Part shown: positions 7,717 through 16,639 of the stretch, piece after piece
Layout of the letters: every line of letters begins with the position of its first letter
How positions within the stretch are numbered: position 1 is the stretch's first letter
Notes under the pieces: generated by a model
Database searches by the model: none
The model's input: the letters and a program-made list of their open reading frames with translations, nothing else
Told to the model about the DNA's origin: nothing
Position numbers and translations under genes: made by a program
From: Corynebacterium coyleae
GTDB taxonomy: Bacteria; Actinomycetota; Actinomycetes; Mycobacteriales; Mycobacteriaceae
Assembly (NCBI RefSeq): GCF_030408635.1
Contig: NZ_CP047198.1
Span: 1,860,001 to 1,924,000 of the forward strand
Reading direction: 5' to 3'
Length of the DNA stretch: 64,000 nt

Positions 7717-8157
7717 CTAGATGCGGGTGCGGCGCGTCGGCGTGTCCACGAAGGTCAACGCCCACGTCATGAAAACAAGATCCTCCATGGGCAGGTCGGC
7801 CTCGGCCGCAGCGTCAACACCGGCCTTGATGTCGACGTGGAGGTCGCCAGAGGCCTTCCCGCGGGTCACGGCGACAAGCGTGCCGGCGGCGTCGCGGATC
7901 TCGCGGTGCAGGCCGGAACGGTTCAGGGTGTAGCGGCGCCCGTCGCAATCCGCGGTGTAGCGCGCCACCGTAAACCCGGCCTTGCGCAGAACATACTCCC
8001 CGCCCGTATCCACATCGACGGCCTTAAACCGGCGCGCGCTGCCGGCAGTGATGCGCAGCACGGCGCTCGGCAATGCCCCACCGACGGTGATGGTGTCGGT
8101 GGTGGCGGTGGCGCGGGTGCGGGAGTCGTCGAGAAGCGTGGCGCCCTGCCAAATCAC
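7717..8157 (-). CDS. conserved-looking hypothetical protein
   Basis: 146 residues with no recognised motif. It is mostly beta-prone with alternating hydrophobic residues (VLRITAGSARRFKAVDVD), and no signal peptide or membrane segment is seen. The start overlaps the stop of the gene before it by four bases (ATGA), so the two are probably co-translated. Both follow glyS. Its overall pattern resembles the soluble part of its neighbour, which may point to an old duplication, but I cannot show this by eye. Confidence 0.7.
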   Translation of the reverse strand: MIWQGATLLDDSRTRATATTDTITVGGALPSAVLRITAGSARRFKAVDVDTGGEYVLRKAGFTVARYTADCDGRRYTLNRSGLHREIRDAAGTLVAVTRGKASGDLHVDIKAGVDAAAEADLPMEDLVFMTWALTFVDTPTRRTRI

Positions 8158-8660
8158 AGCATCGCCACCACAACAATAAACAGCGACAAGAACACCAAGG
8201 TGCTGATCAGCGCGGTCGAGTTGACCATCTTGCGGGCCTCAAGCACCTCGCGGGTCAACCACGCAAGGCCCGCGACCTGCGTGAGCGGCAGGTCGGTCTC
8301 GCCCTCGAACTCGAGGATCGCCTTACGCACACCGTTGTGGTCCTGGGTGAACTGGCCGACCTTTTCGCCGTGCGCGTCTTCAACCACCCAGTTCTTGGAG
8401 GTCTCCGGGATAAAGGCGTAGGCGCGGCCCTCGATCACCACATCGATGCGCTTCGCGCGCTTCAAACTGTTCGACGTGCGCACGATCTCCTCGCCGCGGC
8501 GCGTCGCCACCGCACCCGATTCGGGGTGCGACACCAACTGCCACTCGTCGCCGCCCACAACGGCGTGGTCGTGCGAGAACACACCCAACACCTCGGGTCC
8601 GGCCTCCGCGAGCAACTTCGGCGCGTCGCGGTCCGTGCGATCCCAGCTGACGTAGTGCAT
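8154..8660 (-). CDS. hypothetical protein with one C-terminal membrane segment
   Basis: 168 residues: a soluble, beta-rich N-terminal part and a hydrophobic C-terminus (ALISTLVFLSLFIVVVAML), giving a tail-anchored topology. The start shares one base with the glyS stop (TAATG), so it is translationally coupled to glyS, and it overlaps the next gene by four bases. No function recognised. Confidence 0.72.
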   Translation of the reverse strand: MHYVSWDRTDRDAPKLLAEAGPEVLGVFSHDHAVVGGDEWQLVSHPESGAVATRRGEEIVRTSNSLKRAKRIDVVIEGRAYAFIPETSKNWVVEDAHGEKVGQFTQDHNGVRKAILEFEGETDLPLTQVAGLAWLTREVLEARKMVNSTALISTLVFLSLFIVVVAML

Positions 8661-10042
8661 TAGCAGCCGATCAGGCGGGCGGCCAGGTAGGCCTCCAGCT
8701 CGTCGAGAGGCACGCGCTCCTGCTCCATCGTGTCGCGCTCGCGAACGGTCACAGCGTTGTCCTCGAGGGTGTCAAAGTCGTAGGTCACGCAGAACGGGGT
8801 GCCGGTCTCGTCCTGACGACGGTAACGACGACCAATCGCACCCGACGTGTCAAAGTCCACGTTCCAGTACTGGCGCAGCTTGGTGGCCAGCTCCTCGGCG
8901 GGGCCGGCGAGTTCCGGCTTCTTCGACAGTGGCAGCACGGCAACCTTCACCGGCGCGAGGCGACGGTCCAGGCGCAGCACGACGCGGGTGTCGGTGCCGC
9001 CCTTGGCGTTGGGTGCTTCTTCTTCATCGTAGGCGTCGATAAGAAATGCCATCATGGCGCGGCCCAGGCCAGCGGCCGGCTCGATGCAGTACGGGATCCA
9101 ACGCTCCTCGTTCTGCTGGTCGTAGTACGACAGGTCCTCGCCGGACGCCTCGGAGTGGGTCTTCAGATCGTAATCCGTACGGTTGGCCACCCCCTCGAGT
9201 TCGCCCCACTTGGAGCCGGTGAAGCCGAACGCGTACTCGATGTCCACGGTGCGCTTGGAGTAGTGCGACAGCTTCTCCTGCGGGTGCTCGTACAGGCGCA
9301 GGTTATCCGGGTTGATGCCCAGGTCGACGTACCAGTTGAAGCGGTTTTCAATCCAGTACTCGTGCCACGTCTCGTCCTCGCCTGGCTTGACGAAGAATTC
9401 CATCTCCATTTGCTCGAACTCGCGGGTGCGGAAGATGAAGTTGCCCGGGGTGATTTCGTTGCGGAACGACTTACCAATGTTGGCGATGCCGAACGGCGGC
9501 TTGAGGCGCGCGGACGTCATCACGTTTTTGAAGTTAACGAAGATGCCCTGCGCGGTCTCCGGGCGCAGGTAGTGCAGGCCTTCCTTGTCGTCGACGGGGC
9601 CGAGGTAGGTCTTCATCAAACCGGAGAATTCCTTCGGCTCGGTCCAGTTGCCCGGCTGGCCGGTCTCCGGGTCGTTGATGTCGGCGAGCCCGTTTGCTGG
9701 CGGGTGGCCGTGCTTCTCCTCGTACGCTTCGATCAGATGGTCGGCACGGTAGCGCTTGTTGGTGTACAGCGACTCAACGAGCGGGTCGGTGAACACCTCG
9801 ACGTGACCGGAGGCTTCCCACACGCGGGTGGGCAGGATGATAGAGGTGTCGACGCCGACGGTGTCGGGGCGGGAGGTCACCATGTGCTTCCACCACTGGC
9901 GCTTGAGATTTTCTTTCAGCTCGACGCCGAGTGGGCCGTAGTCCCACGCGGAGCGTGTTCCGCCGTAAATCTCACCTGCGGGGTACACCAAACCACGGCG
10001 TTTGCAGAGGTTGACGACGGTTTCGATCTTGGATGCGGGCAT
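8660..10042 (-). CDS. glyS: glycyl-tRNA synthetase (class II, single-chain type)
   Basis: 460 residues. Charges tRNA-Gly with glycine. Class II signatures are visible: [17 protein letters not shown] near the N-terminus, motif 2 [19 protein letters not shown], and the anticodon-binding domain at the C-terminus. The frame is open to 10318, but I start at the ATG at 10042 because the protein then begins [17 protein letters not shown] like its relatives and AGGAG lies seven bases upstream. It is divergent from znr-zur. Confidence 0.96.
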   Translation of the reverse strand: MPASKIETVVNLCKRRGLVYPAGEIYGGTRSAWDYGPLGVELKENLKRQWWKHMVTSRPDTVGVDTSIILPTRVWEASGHVEVFTDPLVESLYTNKRYRADHLIEAYEEKHGHPPANGLADINDPETGQPGNWTEPKEFSGLMKTYLGPVDDKEGLHYLRPETAQGIFVNFKNVMTSARLKPPFGIANIGKSFRNEITPGNFIFRTREFEQMEMEFFVKPGEDETWHEYWIENRFNWYVDLGINPDNLRLYEHPQEKLSHYSKRTVDIEYAFGFTGSKWGELEGVANRTDYDLKTHSEASGEDLSYYDQQNEERWIPYCIEPAAGLGRAMMAFLIDAYDEEEAPNAKGGTDTRVVLRLDRRLAPVKVAVLPLSKKPELAGPAEELATKLRQYWNVDFDTSGAIGRRYRRQDETGTPFCVTYDFDTLEDNAVTVRERDTMEQERVPLDELEAYLAARLIGC

Positions 10043-10206
10043 CACAATCTCCTGCGTGTAATACGGTTGCCAAAATACGTCGATCAGTCTAGCCGTTTCA
10101 CTTTGCGACGACGCAGACGACCCTTTGGACATAAGTCCCACCTTTACGCCTGCTTCGAGTAAACTGTGTGACAACTGTGTAGGACTGTCGTCGAAAGGGG
10201 CCGCCC

Positions 10207-10560
10207 ATGCGTGACGACCTTCGCTTTTCGCCGGAGGAGTTAGACCACACTGCCGCACTGATCCGAGTGCTGGATTCGGAGATGCGTCTTCGGATTTTGC
10301 TGCTGCTGCACGATTCACAGCGCGCGGTCCATGAGTTGGTGGGGATTTTGGGGAAGTCGCAGCCGCTGGTGTCGCAGCATTTGCGGGTGCTTCGCGACGA
10401 AGGCCTAGTCGCCGCCAAACGCTGCGGCCGCGAAGTCGCCTACGAACTTGCCAACCCCACCGTGATCCGGATTATCCACGCGCTCGTAGACCATGCCTGC
10501 GAGTTCTACGCGCCGGCCGCTGACACAACCCGGCGCACGTCGGTGCCGGGCCAGGACTAG
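10207..10560 (+). CDS. znr: ArsR/SmtB-family metal-sensing repressor
   Basis: 117 residues. A winged helix with recognition region [20 protein letters not shown] at about 48-67. The C-terminal helix [10 protein letters not shown] holds Asp, His and Cys that fit the zinc site of SmtB/Znr. It directly precedes zur, next to glyS, as in C. glutamicum (znr-zur) and M. tuberculosis (smtB-furB). I infer a zinc-sensing repressor of its own operon. GAAAGGGG upstream is the ribosome site. Confidence 0.88.
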   Translation: MRDDLRFSPEELDHTAALIRVLDSEMRLRILLLLHDSQRAVHELVGILGKSQPLVSQHLRVLRDEGLVAAKRCGREVAYELANPTVIRIIHALVDHACEFYAPAADTTRRTSVPGQD

Positions 10561-10620
10561 CCCGAATCAGCACTAGGCAAGATCCGGCTAGGCCTCGTCC
10601 CAGTCGAGCGCCATCCCGGC

Positions 10621-10626
10621 TAAGCT
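10621..10626 (+). promoter_or_regulatory. possible internal leaderless promoter for zur
   Basis: TAAGCT is eight bases before the zur ATG and 60 bases after the znr stop. It would give a message starting at or very near the start codon, in addition to read-through from znr. Confidence 0.4.
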
Positions 10627-10634
10627 GGCCCGGT

Positions 10635-11066
10635 ATGAAACACCGCCCACACAGCACGCGTCCGGTCCCGAAGCTTGGCCCGAGGATGACTAAGCAGCGC
10701 GCGGCGGTCGTCGATACGCTGCGTGGCTTAGACAAATTCGCCTCCGCACAGACCATCCACGAGATCCTCACCGACAACGGCGAATCCGTGGGGCTGACCA
10801 CTGTCTACCGCACCCTGCAATCACTCGCGGAGGTCGACGCGGTGGACGTGCTGTACTCCCCCGAAGGCGAAACGCTCTACCGCGACTGCGTCGCCGACCA
10901 CCACCACCATCACCTGCTGTGCTCCAAATGCGGCCGCAGCGAGGAAATCGAAGGCGGCCCGGTAGAAAGATGGGCCGAGGTGATGGCGAAGCACTACGGC
11001 TACGAACTCGTCGGCCACGACGCCGAAATCTACGGCGTGTGCCGCGACTGCCAGGCCAAACGCTAG
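10635..11066 (+). CDS. zur: Fur-family zinc uptake regulator
   Basis: 143 residues. A winged helix is followed by the histidine cluster [13 protein letters not shown] and a closing CRDC, which supply the structural Cys4 zinc and the regulatory zinc sites. The N-terminus MKHRP...[10 protein letters not shown] allows an alternative start at 10686, but the KLG segment is usual in actinobacterial Zur, so the longer form is kept. Represses zinc uptake genes when zinc is plentiful. Its stop codon interlocks with that of uppS in a single CTAG. Confidence 0.94.
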   Translation: MKHRPHSTRPVPKLGPRMTKQRAAVVDTLRGLDKFASAQTIHEILTDNGESVGLTTVYRTLQSLAEVDAVDVLYSPEGETLYRDCVADHHHHHLLCSKCGRSEEIEGGPVERWAEVMAKHYGYELVGHDAEIYGVCRDCQAKR

Positions 11067-11788
11067 TTATCGAACTTATCTACCGCACCACCAAAGCGCC
11101 GGTCGCGCTTCGCGTACTCCAGCACCGCGTCCCACAGGTCCTGCTTAGTAAAGTCCGGGAACAGCACGTCCTGGTACACCATCTCCGCGTAGGCCGACTG
11201 CCACAGCAGGAAGTTTGAGGTGCGCTGCTCCCCCGACGGGCGCAAGAACAGGTCCACGTCCGGCATGTCGGCGCGATACAGGTAGCGCTGGATGGTTTTT
11301 TCGTCGACGTGGCGCACGTTGTCGTCGATAAGCGCCTGCACTGCGTCGGTGAGCTCGGCGCGACCGCCATAATTCACGCACATCGCAAGGGTGAGCCCCG
11401 TGTTGTGCTTCGTGAGCTCCTCAGCGACCTCAAGCTCCTCAATCACGCTGCCCCACAGTTTCGGGCGACGCCCGCACCACACCACGCGCACGTTCTTCTC
11501 ATGCAACTCGTCACGCTGGCGGCGCAACACGTCGCGGGTGAAGTTCATCAAAAAATGCACCTCGGAAGGGCTGCGCTTCCAATTCTCCGTAGAAAACGCG
11601 TAGGCGGACAGCCACTCCACCCCACCAAGTTCGATGCAGGCATCGACGGCGTCCATGAGCTTTTCCTCGCCCACCTTGTGCCCCTCCGTGCGCTTCAAGC
11701 CCCGTTGCTGCGCCCAACGGCCGTTGCCGTCCATCACCAGTGCGATGTGTTTCGGGATGAACTTCTTGTCAATCTTCGGTGCGCCCAT
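11063..11788 (-). CDS. uppS: cis-prenyl transferase (decaprenyl/undecaprenyl diphosphate synthase)
   Basis: 241 residues. The signature [12 protein letters not shown] (pyrophosphate and Mg site), the [10 protein letters not shown] motif and the C-terminal [19 protein letters not shown] are all intact. Makes the polyprenyl diphosphate that becomes the lipid carrier for peptidoglycan and arabinogalactan. Mycolata have two such enzymes; this full-length copy beside recO corresponds to the long-chain one. A dispersed-motif copy (11321-11333) encodes LIDDN. Confidence 0.94.
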   Translation of the reverse strand: MGAPKIDKKFIPKHIALVMDGNGRWAQQRGLKRTEGHKVGEEKLMDAVDACIELGGVEWLSAYAFSTENWKRSPSEVHFLMNFTRDVLRRQRDELHEKNVRVVWCGRRPKLWGSVIEELEVAEELTKHNTGLTLAMCVNYGGRAELTDAVQALIDDNVRHVDEKTIQRYLYRADMPDVDLFLRPSGEQRTSNFLLWQSAYAEMVYQDVLFPDFTKQDLWDAVLEYAKRDRRFGGAVDKFDN

Positions 11789-11797
11789 GGGCGTTTA

Positions 11798-12514
11798 TTA
11801 TGCCTGCTCCATGATCTTCAGACTCTTCAGCCCGGCCTCAAGGTTGTGCTGCACGTGCGCCACGGTCGCGCGGTGAATTTGCGCAACGCGTATCGACGAC
11901 ACCCCGTAACCTCCCCGCAACAACCACATATCGTGCAGCGTCTCCGGATCCACATCCATCGAGCCGGTGGGCCGGCAGTTGTTGCACACCGCCCCGCCGA
12001 CGGTGGCGTTGAACGCCTTGTGTGGGCCCGGGGCCTGGCAGTCCGCGCAGTTGAACAGGCTTAAACCCCAGCCGGCGTGCTCGGTGGCCTTGAGCATAAA
12101 CGCGTCGAGCACCAGCGTCGGGTGCTGGTCGGTCTGCAGGTTGGTTAGCGCCTCCTGCACAAGCGCGAACAGTTCCGGATCACCCTGGTCGTAGGAGAGC
12201 TTCTCGGCGACCTCCATGACGGCGCAGGCGGCGGCGTAGCGGTCGAAGTCGTCGATGATGCGGGCGCCGTAGTAGGTGACGGTGTCGGCGCCGGTGATCG
12301 TCGATAAGCCTCTGCCCGGATAGACCTGCACATCCACATCCACGAACGGCTGCAGGCGCGAGCCGAAGCGGCTTTTCACCTTGCGCACGCCCTTCGCCAC
12401 CCCGCGCACCAGGCCGTGGTTGCGGGTCAGCAGGACGATCACGCGATCCGCCTCACCGAAATCGTAGGTGCGAACCACAAAGGCGCGATCGCGCCAGGAC
12501 GGCCTAGAAGCCAA
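11798..12514 (-). CDS. recO: DNA repair protein RecO
   Basis: 238 residues from a TTG at 12514, which lies inside the end of era (11-base overlap), so coupled to it. N-terminal OB fold (AFVVRTYDFGEADRVIVLLT), a helical domain, and a zinc knuckle CADC ... CNNC. Works with RecF/RecR to load RecA on gapped DNA. A dispersed-motif copy at 12300-12309 encodes GLSTI. Confidence 0.94.
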   Translation of the reverse strand: MASRPSWRDRAFVVRTYDFGEADRVIVLLTRNHGLVRGVAKGVRKVKSRFGSRLQPFVDVDVQVYPGRGLSTITGADTVTYYGARIIDDFDRYAAACAVMEVAEKLSYDQGDPELFALVQEALTNLQTDQHPTLVLDAFMLKATEHAGWGLSLFNCADCQAPGPHKAFNATVGGAVCNNCRPTGSMDVDPETLHDMWLLRGGYGVSSIRVAQIHRATVAHVQHNLEAGLKSLKIMEQA

Positions 12515-13466
12515 GCCGGCCCAACGCCTTCGGATCCTGCTGCCAGTTCTTCAGGATTTTCACGCGCACGTCCAGGTAGATGTTCTGGCCAACCAGGTCG
12601 ATGATCTGCTTGCGCGCACGGTGCACAATGCCGCTTAAGCGCCGTCCGTCCGGGCCCTCAATGATGCGCTTTTGGCCCGGGCGCTCCAGATACAGCACCG
12701 CGTAGATCATGGTGCGCTCCGGGTTGTTCGGGTCCGGGTACATTTCGTCGATTTGTACGGCGACGGAGTGCGGGAGCTCGTCGCGAAGACCGCGCAGCGC
12801 CTCCTCACGGATCAACTCGGCGATACGCGTCTCCACATCCTCATCCGTGGTGTGGCCCTCCGGGTAGAAACGCGGACCTTCCGGCAGATGCTCGATCAGG
12901 ATGTCCAGCAGCGTGTCCGTCTGCACACCAGCGGTTGCAGAAACCGGCACGACCTCGCTGTCAGGCCCGAGCAGGTCGTGCAGTTCGAGCAGGCGCTCGC
13001 CGACAGCGTCCTTGCCGGTCTTGTCCAGTTTGGTCACAATGCCCACGATCGGCGTGTTCGGTTTCGTTTTGCGGATCTCCTCGAGGATGAAGCGGTCGCC
13101 GGGTCCGATCTTCTCGTCCGCCGGCACGGTAAAGCCGATCACGTCGACGTCCGCGAACGTGTCCTTGACAATGTCGTTGAGGCGCTCGCCCAGCAGCGTG
13201 CGCGGGCGGTGAATCCCCGGCGTGTCCACCACAATGACCTGCGCGCCGTCGCGGTTGATCACGCCGCGGATCGGGTGGCGCGTGGTTTCCGGCTGGTCGG
13301 CCATGATGGCGATCTTCTCCCCCACCAGCGCGTTGGTCAGCGTGGATTTGCCGGTGTTCGGCCGGCCGACGAAGCTGACAAAGCCCGACTTGAACCCGTC
13401 CGGCGTGTTTGTGAAACCGCCGTGAGCGATCGCGTCTTCTGGCAGGTTGTCCGGGAAATCAATCAT
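12504..13466 (-). CDS. era: GTPase Era
   Basis: 320 residues. G1 GRPNTGKST, G3 DTPG and G4 TKLD are visible, with a C-terminal KH domain that binds the 3' end of 16S rRNA during 30S maturation. The frame is open to 13520, but ATG 13466 gives the usual start; the upstream part crosses DnaA boxes and is unlikely coding. In related genomes era follows the CBS protein and ybeY; here three other genes intervene. Confidence 0.95.
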   Translation of the reverse strand: MIDFPDNLPEDAIAHGGFTNTPDGFKSGFVSFVGRPNTGKSTLTNALVGEKIAIMADQPETTRHPIRGVINRDGAQVIVVDTPGIHRPRTLLGERLNDIVKDTFADVDVIGFTVPADEKIGPGDRFILEEIRKTKPNTPIVGIVTKLDKTGKDAVGERLLELHDLLGPDSEVVPVSATAGVQTDTLLDILIEHLPEGPRFYPEGHTTDEDVETRIAELIREEALRGLRDELPHSVAVQIDEMYPDPNNPERTMIYAVLYLERPGQKRIIEGPDGRRLSGIVHRARKQIIDLVGQNIYLDVRVKILKNWQQDPKALGRLGF

Positions 13467-13483
13467 GGTGCGCATCCTACCGT

Positions 13484-13521
13484 TGTGGATAACTTTTTCG
13501 GTGGTGTGGGAGTTATCCACA
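13484..13521. promoter_or_regulatory. head-to-head pair of consensus DnaA boxes
   Basis: TGTGGATAA at 13484-13492 and TTATCCACA at 13513-13521 are exact consensus DnaA boxes in opposite orientation, 20 bases apart. They lie between the divergent era and HNH genes. This is not an origin: no dnaA, dnaN or A+T-rich unwinding region is nearby. Confidence 0.75.
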
Positions 13522-13560
13522 GATTTTTTGTGGGGTCTTGTGGGGGTTGCGGTGGGTTTC

Positions 13561-13566
13561 TAGCGT
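13561..13566 (+). promoter_or_regulatory. leaderless -10 of the HNH gene
   Basis: TAGCGT is seven bases before the ATG at 13574, and no ribosome site is present. An upstream TTATCCACA DnaA box would sit just before the -35 zone. Confidence 0.45.
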
Positions 13567-13573
13567 CGGGTGC

Positions 13574-14611
13574 ATGGATTTTTTGGAGTTTTGTCAAGCG
13601 GGCGTGGGGATGCTCGCCGGGTTCTCGCGGGAGGCCGCAGTTGCAGCTGGCTTATCGACGACACGAGCGCGCGACCTCGCCCGCGTCTTCGATACGTACT
13701 ATGGCCCGACCAAGTTCACGCGCAAGCAGGCTGATGCGCTGGCGTTGGCGGAGGGGTTGCCGATCGACCAGTTGGTGCTCATCGAGAAGAAGTTGGTTGT
13801 GGTGGGCTCGGCTGCTGAGCGGTGGCGCATCCGGTTGGATCTGGTGCGGCATCGTGGTTCGTTTCGCTCGTTGTCGAAGCGCATCAGCAGGCTTATCGAT
13901 GTCCCCGTGACCGCCCCCAAACCCTCCTGCCGGTTCACGCGCTCGCGTGAGGGCATGCGTACCATGACGCTGACGTACAACGAGCGCGATCTGGCCGACT
14001 TGGAGCACACGCTGCGTTCCATGATCGATGAGGATCGGCCGGCTGCGGAGCAGATGGCCGGCTCACTGTTCCGCCTGTTGCGCGAGGGCGGCGGGGTGCC
14101 GCGCGCGGCGCTGCGGCCGATGATTTTGGTGCCGATCCAGGCCTACACCCGCATCATGGACGGCTGCGGCGACGACGTCGAACTTGTACTTACCGACGGC
14201 ACCACGATGACCGGCGCCGAGTTTCTCACCCGTGAGTTCGGCGACGTGCTCGAGGTGGCCGCCTTCCACCCGCAGAAAGGTGCGGTGAACCTGTACCGGA
14301 CGCAGCGGCTGGCGAATGGGAAGCAGCGGACGATGTCGAAGTTGATGTCGCCACGTTGCGCCTTCCCCGACTGCCGGCATTCCGCCGAAACCACCCAAAC
14401 CCACCACATGCACGCCTGGAAGCACGGCGGGATGACCAACATAGACAATCTGGCGCAACTGTGCGCCTACCACAACGGAGTCAACGACGACGACCGGTGG
14501 CGGGCGATCCGCGGGCACATCGACAACCCGAACGGGCGCATCTGCTGGATCGCACCCAACGGGACCGAAGTGCCGACCGTGACGGGGGCGATGGAGCTGC
14601 TGTTCGACTGA
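13574..14611 (+). CDS. HNH endonuclease-like protein, DUF222/13E12 type
   Basis: 345 residues. The C-terminal zinc/HNH module has CAFPDCRHSAETTQTHHMHA, HGG, N and CAYHN, in the arrangement seen in the actinobacterial DUF222/13E12 family; the N-terminal half is a helical region of unknown function. Such genes are multicopy and often associated with mobile regions. The start at 13574 is chosen for its TAGCGT box; the frame is open from 13538. It lies in a three-gene block that separates era from the CBS protein. A dispersed-motif copy (13650-13662) encodes GLSTTRAR. Confidence 0.85.
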   Translation: MDFLEFCQAGVGMLAGFSREAAVAAGLSTTRARDLARVFDTYYGPTKFTRKQADALALAEGLPIDQLVLIEKKLVVVGSAAERWRIRLDLVRHRGSFRSLSKRISRLIDVPVTAPKPSCRFTRSREGMRTMTLTYNERDLADLEHTLRSMIDEDRPAAEQMAGSLFRLLREGGGVPRAALRPMILVPIQAYTRIMDGCGDDVELVLTDGTTMTGAEFLTREFGDVLEVAAFHPQKGAVNLYRTQRLANGKQRTMSKLMSPRCAFPDCRHSAETTQTHHMHAWKHGGMTNIDNLAQLCAYHNGVNDDDRWRAIRGHIDNPNGRICWIAPNGTEVPTVTGAMELLFD

Positions 14612-14637
14612 TCGATTCACCCGGCCCCGAAAACGCG

Positions 14638-14661
14638 AAAAACCCGCCCGGGTGAGCGGGT
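14638..14661 (-). terminator. intrinsic terminator of pdxY
   Basis: On the minus strand ACCCGC (from 14661) pairs with GCGGGT (to 14642) around an 8-base loop and is followed by TTTTT (14642-14638). It lies 22 bases past the pdxY stop and also separates pdxY from the convergent HNH gene. Confidence 0.6.
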
Positions 14662-14683
14662 GACGCGGTGTGCCTGAAACCGG

Positions 14684-15535
14684 TTAGAGGGCTTCGACCT
14701 CGAACTGGAGTTGCGGGTTGGCGTAAAACTCCTGGGCCTCGACGAGCTGGAGTTCGTTGGTCTCGGCCTCGAAGGTGAGGCGCAGCATGTCGTAGACCGA
14801 GGAGGCGGTCTTTGCCAACGCGTCCTTTGCGTCGTGGCTGCGCACGTAGTGGCCGGTAAACAGCGCTGCAGTAACATCGCCGGAGCCGTTGCGCTTAAAC
14901 GGCAGGCGCGGGGTGCGCACGATCCACTTGCCGTTGTCGTCCACGGCGATCATCTCGATCGCATCCTCGGGCGTTTCGGGGCGCTCCACCGAAGTCACCA
15001 GCACGGTCGACGGGCCCATCTCACGGGCCGCGTCCACGGCGGCAAGGGTCGAATCCAGGTCGGTGACGTCGCGCTCGGTGAGGTAGCCCAACTCGAACTG
15101 GTTCGGCGTAATGATGTCCGCCGCCGGCACGATCGTCGAGCGGAACAGCGGCGGGATCGTATCCGCCACGAAGCAGCCCGACTTCGCCGAACCCATCACC
15201 GGATCGCACGCATAGAGCGCATCCGGGTTTTCAGCCTTGATGTCGCGCACGGTGCTGACGATCACGTCGGCGATTTCCGGGGAGGCCTGGTAGCCGGTGA
15301 GGATGGCGTCGATAAGCGGGAACGCATTGCGGTCGCGGATGCCCTTGAGCACCGCCGCAACGTCGGCGGCCGGAATGATCGGCCCCTCCCACGCACCATA
15401 ACCCGTGTGATTGGAGTAGTTCACCGTGTACACCGGCCACACCTCGTGGCCGATGCGCTGCAAAGGAAAGACCGCCGCCGAGTTGCCAACATGGCCAAAC
15501 GCGACGGCGGACTGGATCGAGAGAATATTGCTCAT
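14684..15535 (-). CDS. pdxY: pyridoxal/pyridoxamine kinase
   Basis: 283 residues of the ribokinase-like fold. Features: ILSIQSAVAFGHVGNSAA at the start, the YACDPVMG stretch, TPNQFELGYL, and the C-terminal RNGSGDVTAALF that holds the anion hole and catalytic Asp. Phosphorylates pyridoxal in B6 salvage. It follows the dehydrogenase gene by nine bases, and no clear ribosome site is seen, so it may be coupled. A dispersed-motif copy at 15308-15317 encodes LIDA. Confidence 0.92.
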   Translation of the reverse strand: MSNILSIQSAVAFGHVGNSAAVFPLQRIGHEVWPVYTVNYSNHTGYGAWEGPIIPAADVAAVLKGIRDRNAFPLIDAILTGYQASPEIADVIVSTVRDIKAENPDALYACDPVMGSAKSGCFVADTIPPLFRSTIVPAADIITPNQFELGYLTERDVTDLDSTLAAVDAAREMGPSTVLVTSVERPETPEDAIEMIAVDDNGKWIVRTPRLPFKRNGSGDVTAALFTGHYVRSHDAKDALAKTASSVYDMLRLTFEAETNELQLVEAQEFYANPQLQFEVEAL

Positions 15536-15544
15536 AGGAGCATT

Positions 15545-16609
15545 TTAGAGCTCCGGCGACACCAGAATCTTCACTGCGGTCTCGTTGCGGTTAATCAGGG
15601 TGTCAAAGCCCTCGTCGACGACACCGTCGAAGCCGATCTTGCCGGTGATGAACGGCTTCAGATCAATCTTGCCGGACTCCACCAACTTGATGGTCTGCGG
15701 GTGATCGTGGGCGTAGCCGATGATGCCGCGGATGGTCAGTTCCTTCATCACGAGCGCGTGGATGTCCAGCTCGGCCTTCTTCGACCAGATGGACTCGACG
15801 ACCAGGGTGCCCTTGAGCTTCAGGCAGTCGATCAGCTGGTCGAGCACGACGTTGACGGAGGTGCACTCGAATGCGACGTCGACGCCCTTGCCGTCGGTGA
15901 TCTTGTCAACCTCTGCCTTGAGGTCGGTTGCGCTCGGGTCGATCGCGTAGTCGGCGACACCTGCGTCAAGCGCCTTCTGGCGACGCAGCTCCGAGAGCTC
16001 GGAGACGATAACCGTCAGGCCGTACGCCTTCGCTACAGCAGCGGTGAGGACACCGATCGGGCCAGCGCCACCGATCAGGGCGACGTCGCCTTCCTTCGCC
16101 TCAGACGCAACGAATGCGTGGTGGGCGACAGACAGCGGCTCGATGAGCGCAGCCTCGTCGAGCGGAACATCGTTGGAAATCGGGTGAACCCAGCGACGCT
16201 GCACAGCGATCTTCTCGGAGAGGCCGCCGCCACCACCTGCGAGGCCGATGAAGTTCACGTCCGGGTGGAGGTTGTACGGGCCCGGCTCCTTCGGGTCGAC
16301 GTCGTCCGGCAGGACGTACGGCTCGACGACAACGTGCTGGCCGACCTCGAGGTCGTCGACACCCTCGCCGAGCGCCGAAACAACGCCGGAGAACTCGTGG
16401 CCGAGGGTGATCGGCGGCTCCTCACCGGTGATGGGGTGCGGATGGCCAGGCTTCGGGCAGAAGATCGGGCCTTCGAGGTACTCGTGCAGGTCAGTGCCGC
16501 AGATGCCGCACCAGGCGACGTCGATGAGCACCTCTCCCTTGCCTGCAACCGGGGCGTCGATTTCCTCGACGCGGATGTCCTTCTGGCCGTAGTAGCGAAC
16601 TGCTCGCAT
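15545..16609 (-). CDS. zinc-type alcohol dehydrogenase, 2,3-butanediol dehydrogenase type
   Basis: 354 residues. Medium-chain dehydrogenase: catalytic zinc region CGICGTDLHEYLEGP and GHEFSG, and Rossmann GGAGPIGVL. The CGICGTDLHEYL-GPIF pattern is typical of (R,R)-butanediol dehydrogenases interconverting acetoin and butanediol. The structural-zinc lobe, normally four Cys, is replaced by VLPDDVDPKEPGPYN with no Cys. AAAGGAG precedes the ATG. Substrate is inferred only; sorbitol or threonine dehydrogenase activity is possible. Confidence 0.8.
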   Translation of the reverse strand: MRAVRYYGQKDIRVEEIDAPVAGKGEVLIDVAWCGICGTDLHEYLEGPIFCPKPGHPHPITGEEPPITLGHEFSGVVSALGEGVDDLEVGQHVVVEPYVLPDDVDPKEPGPYNLHPDVNFIGLAGGGGGLSEKIAVQRRWVHPISNDVPLDEAALIEPLSVAHHAFVASEAKEGDVALIGGAGPIGVLTAAVAKAYGLTVIVSELSELRRQKALDAGVADYAIDPSATDLKAEVDKITDGKGVDVAFECTSVNVVLDQLIDCLKLKGTLVVESIWSKKAELDIHALVMKELTIRGIIGYAHDHPQTIKLVESGKIDLKPFITGKIGFDGVVDEGFDTLINRNETAVKILVSPEL

Positions 16610-16639
16610 GGTGGAACTCCTTTCGGTTGGTTACAGGTG

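Noticed and set aside
10135-10206. Zinc-regulator operator before znr
   Set aside because: Some TGTGTGACAACTGTGT-type symmetry is present, but no arm is long or exact enough to assign.
13889-13901. Extra copy of the dispersed motif in the HNH gene
   Set aside because: It reads GCTTATCGATG, one base off the core, so it was not counted.
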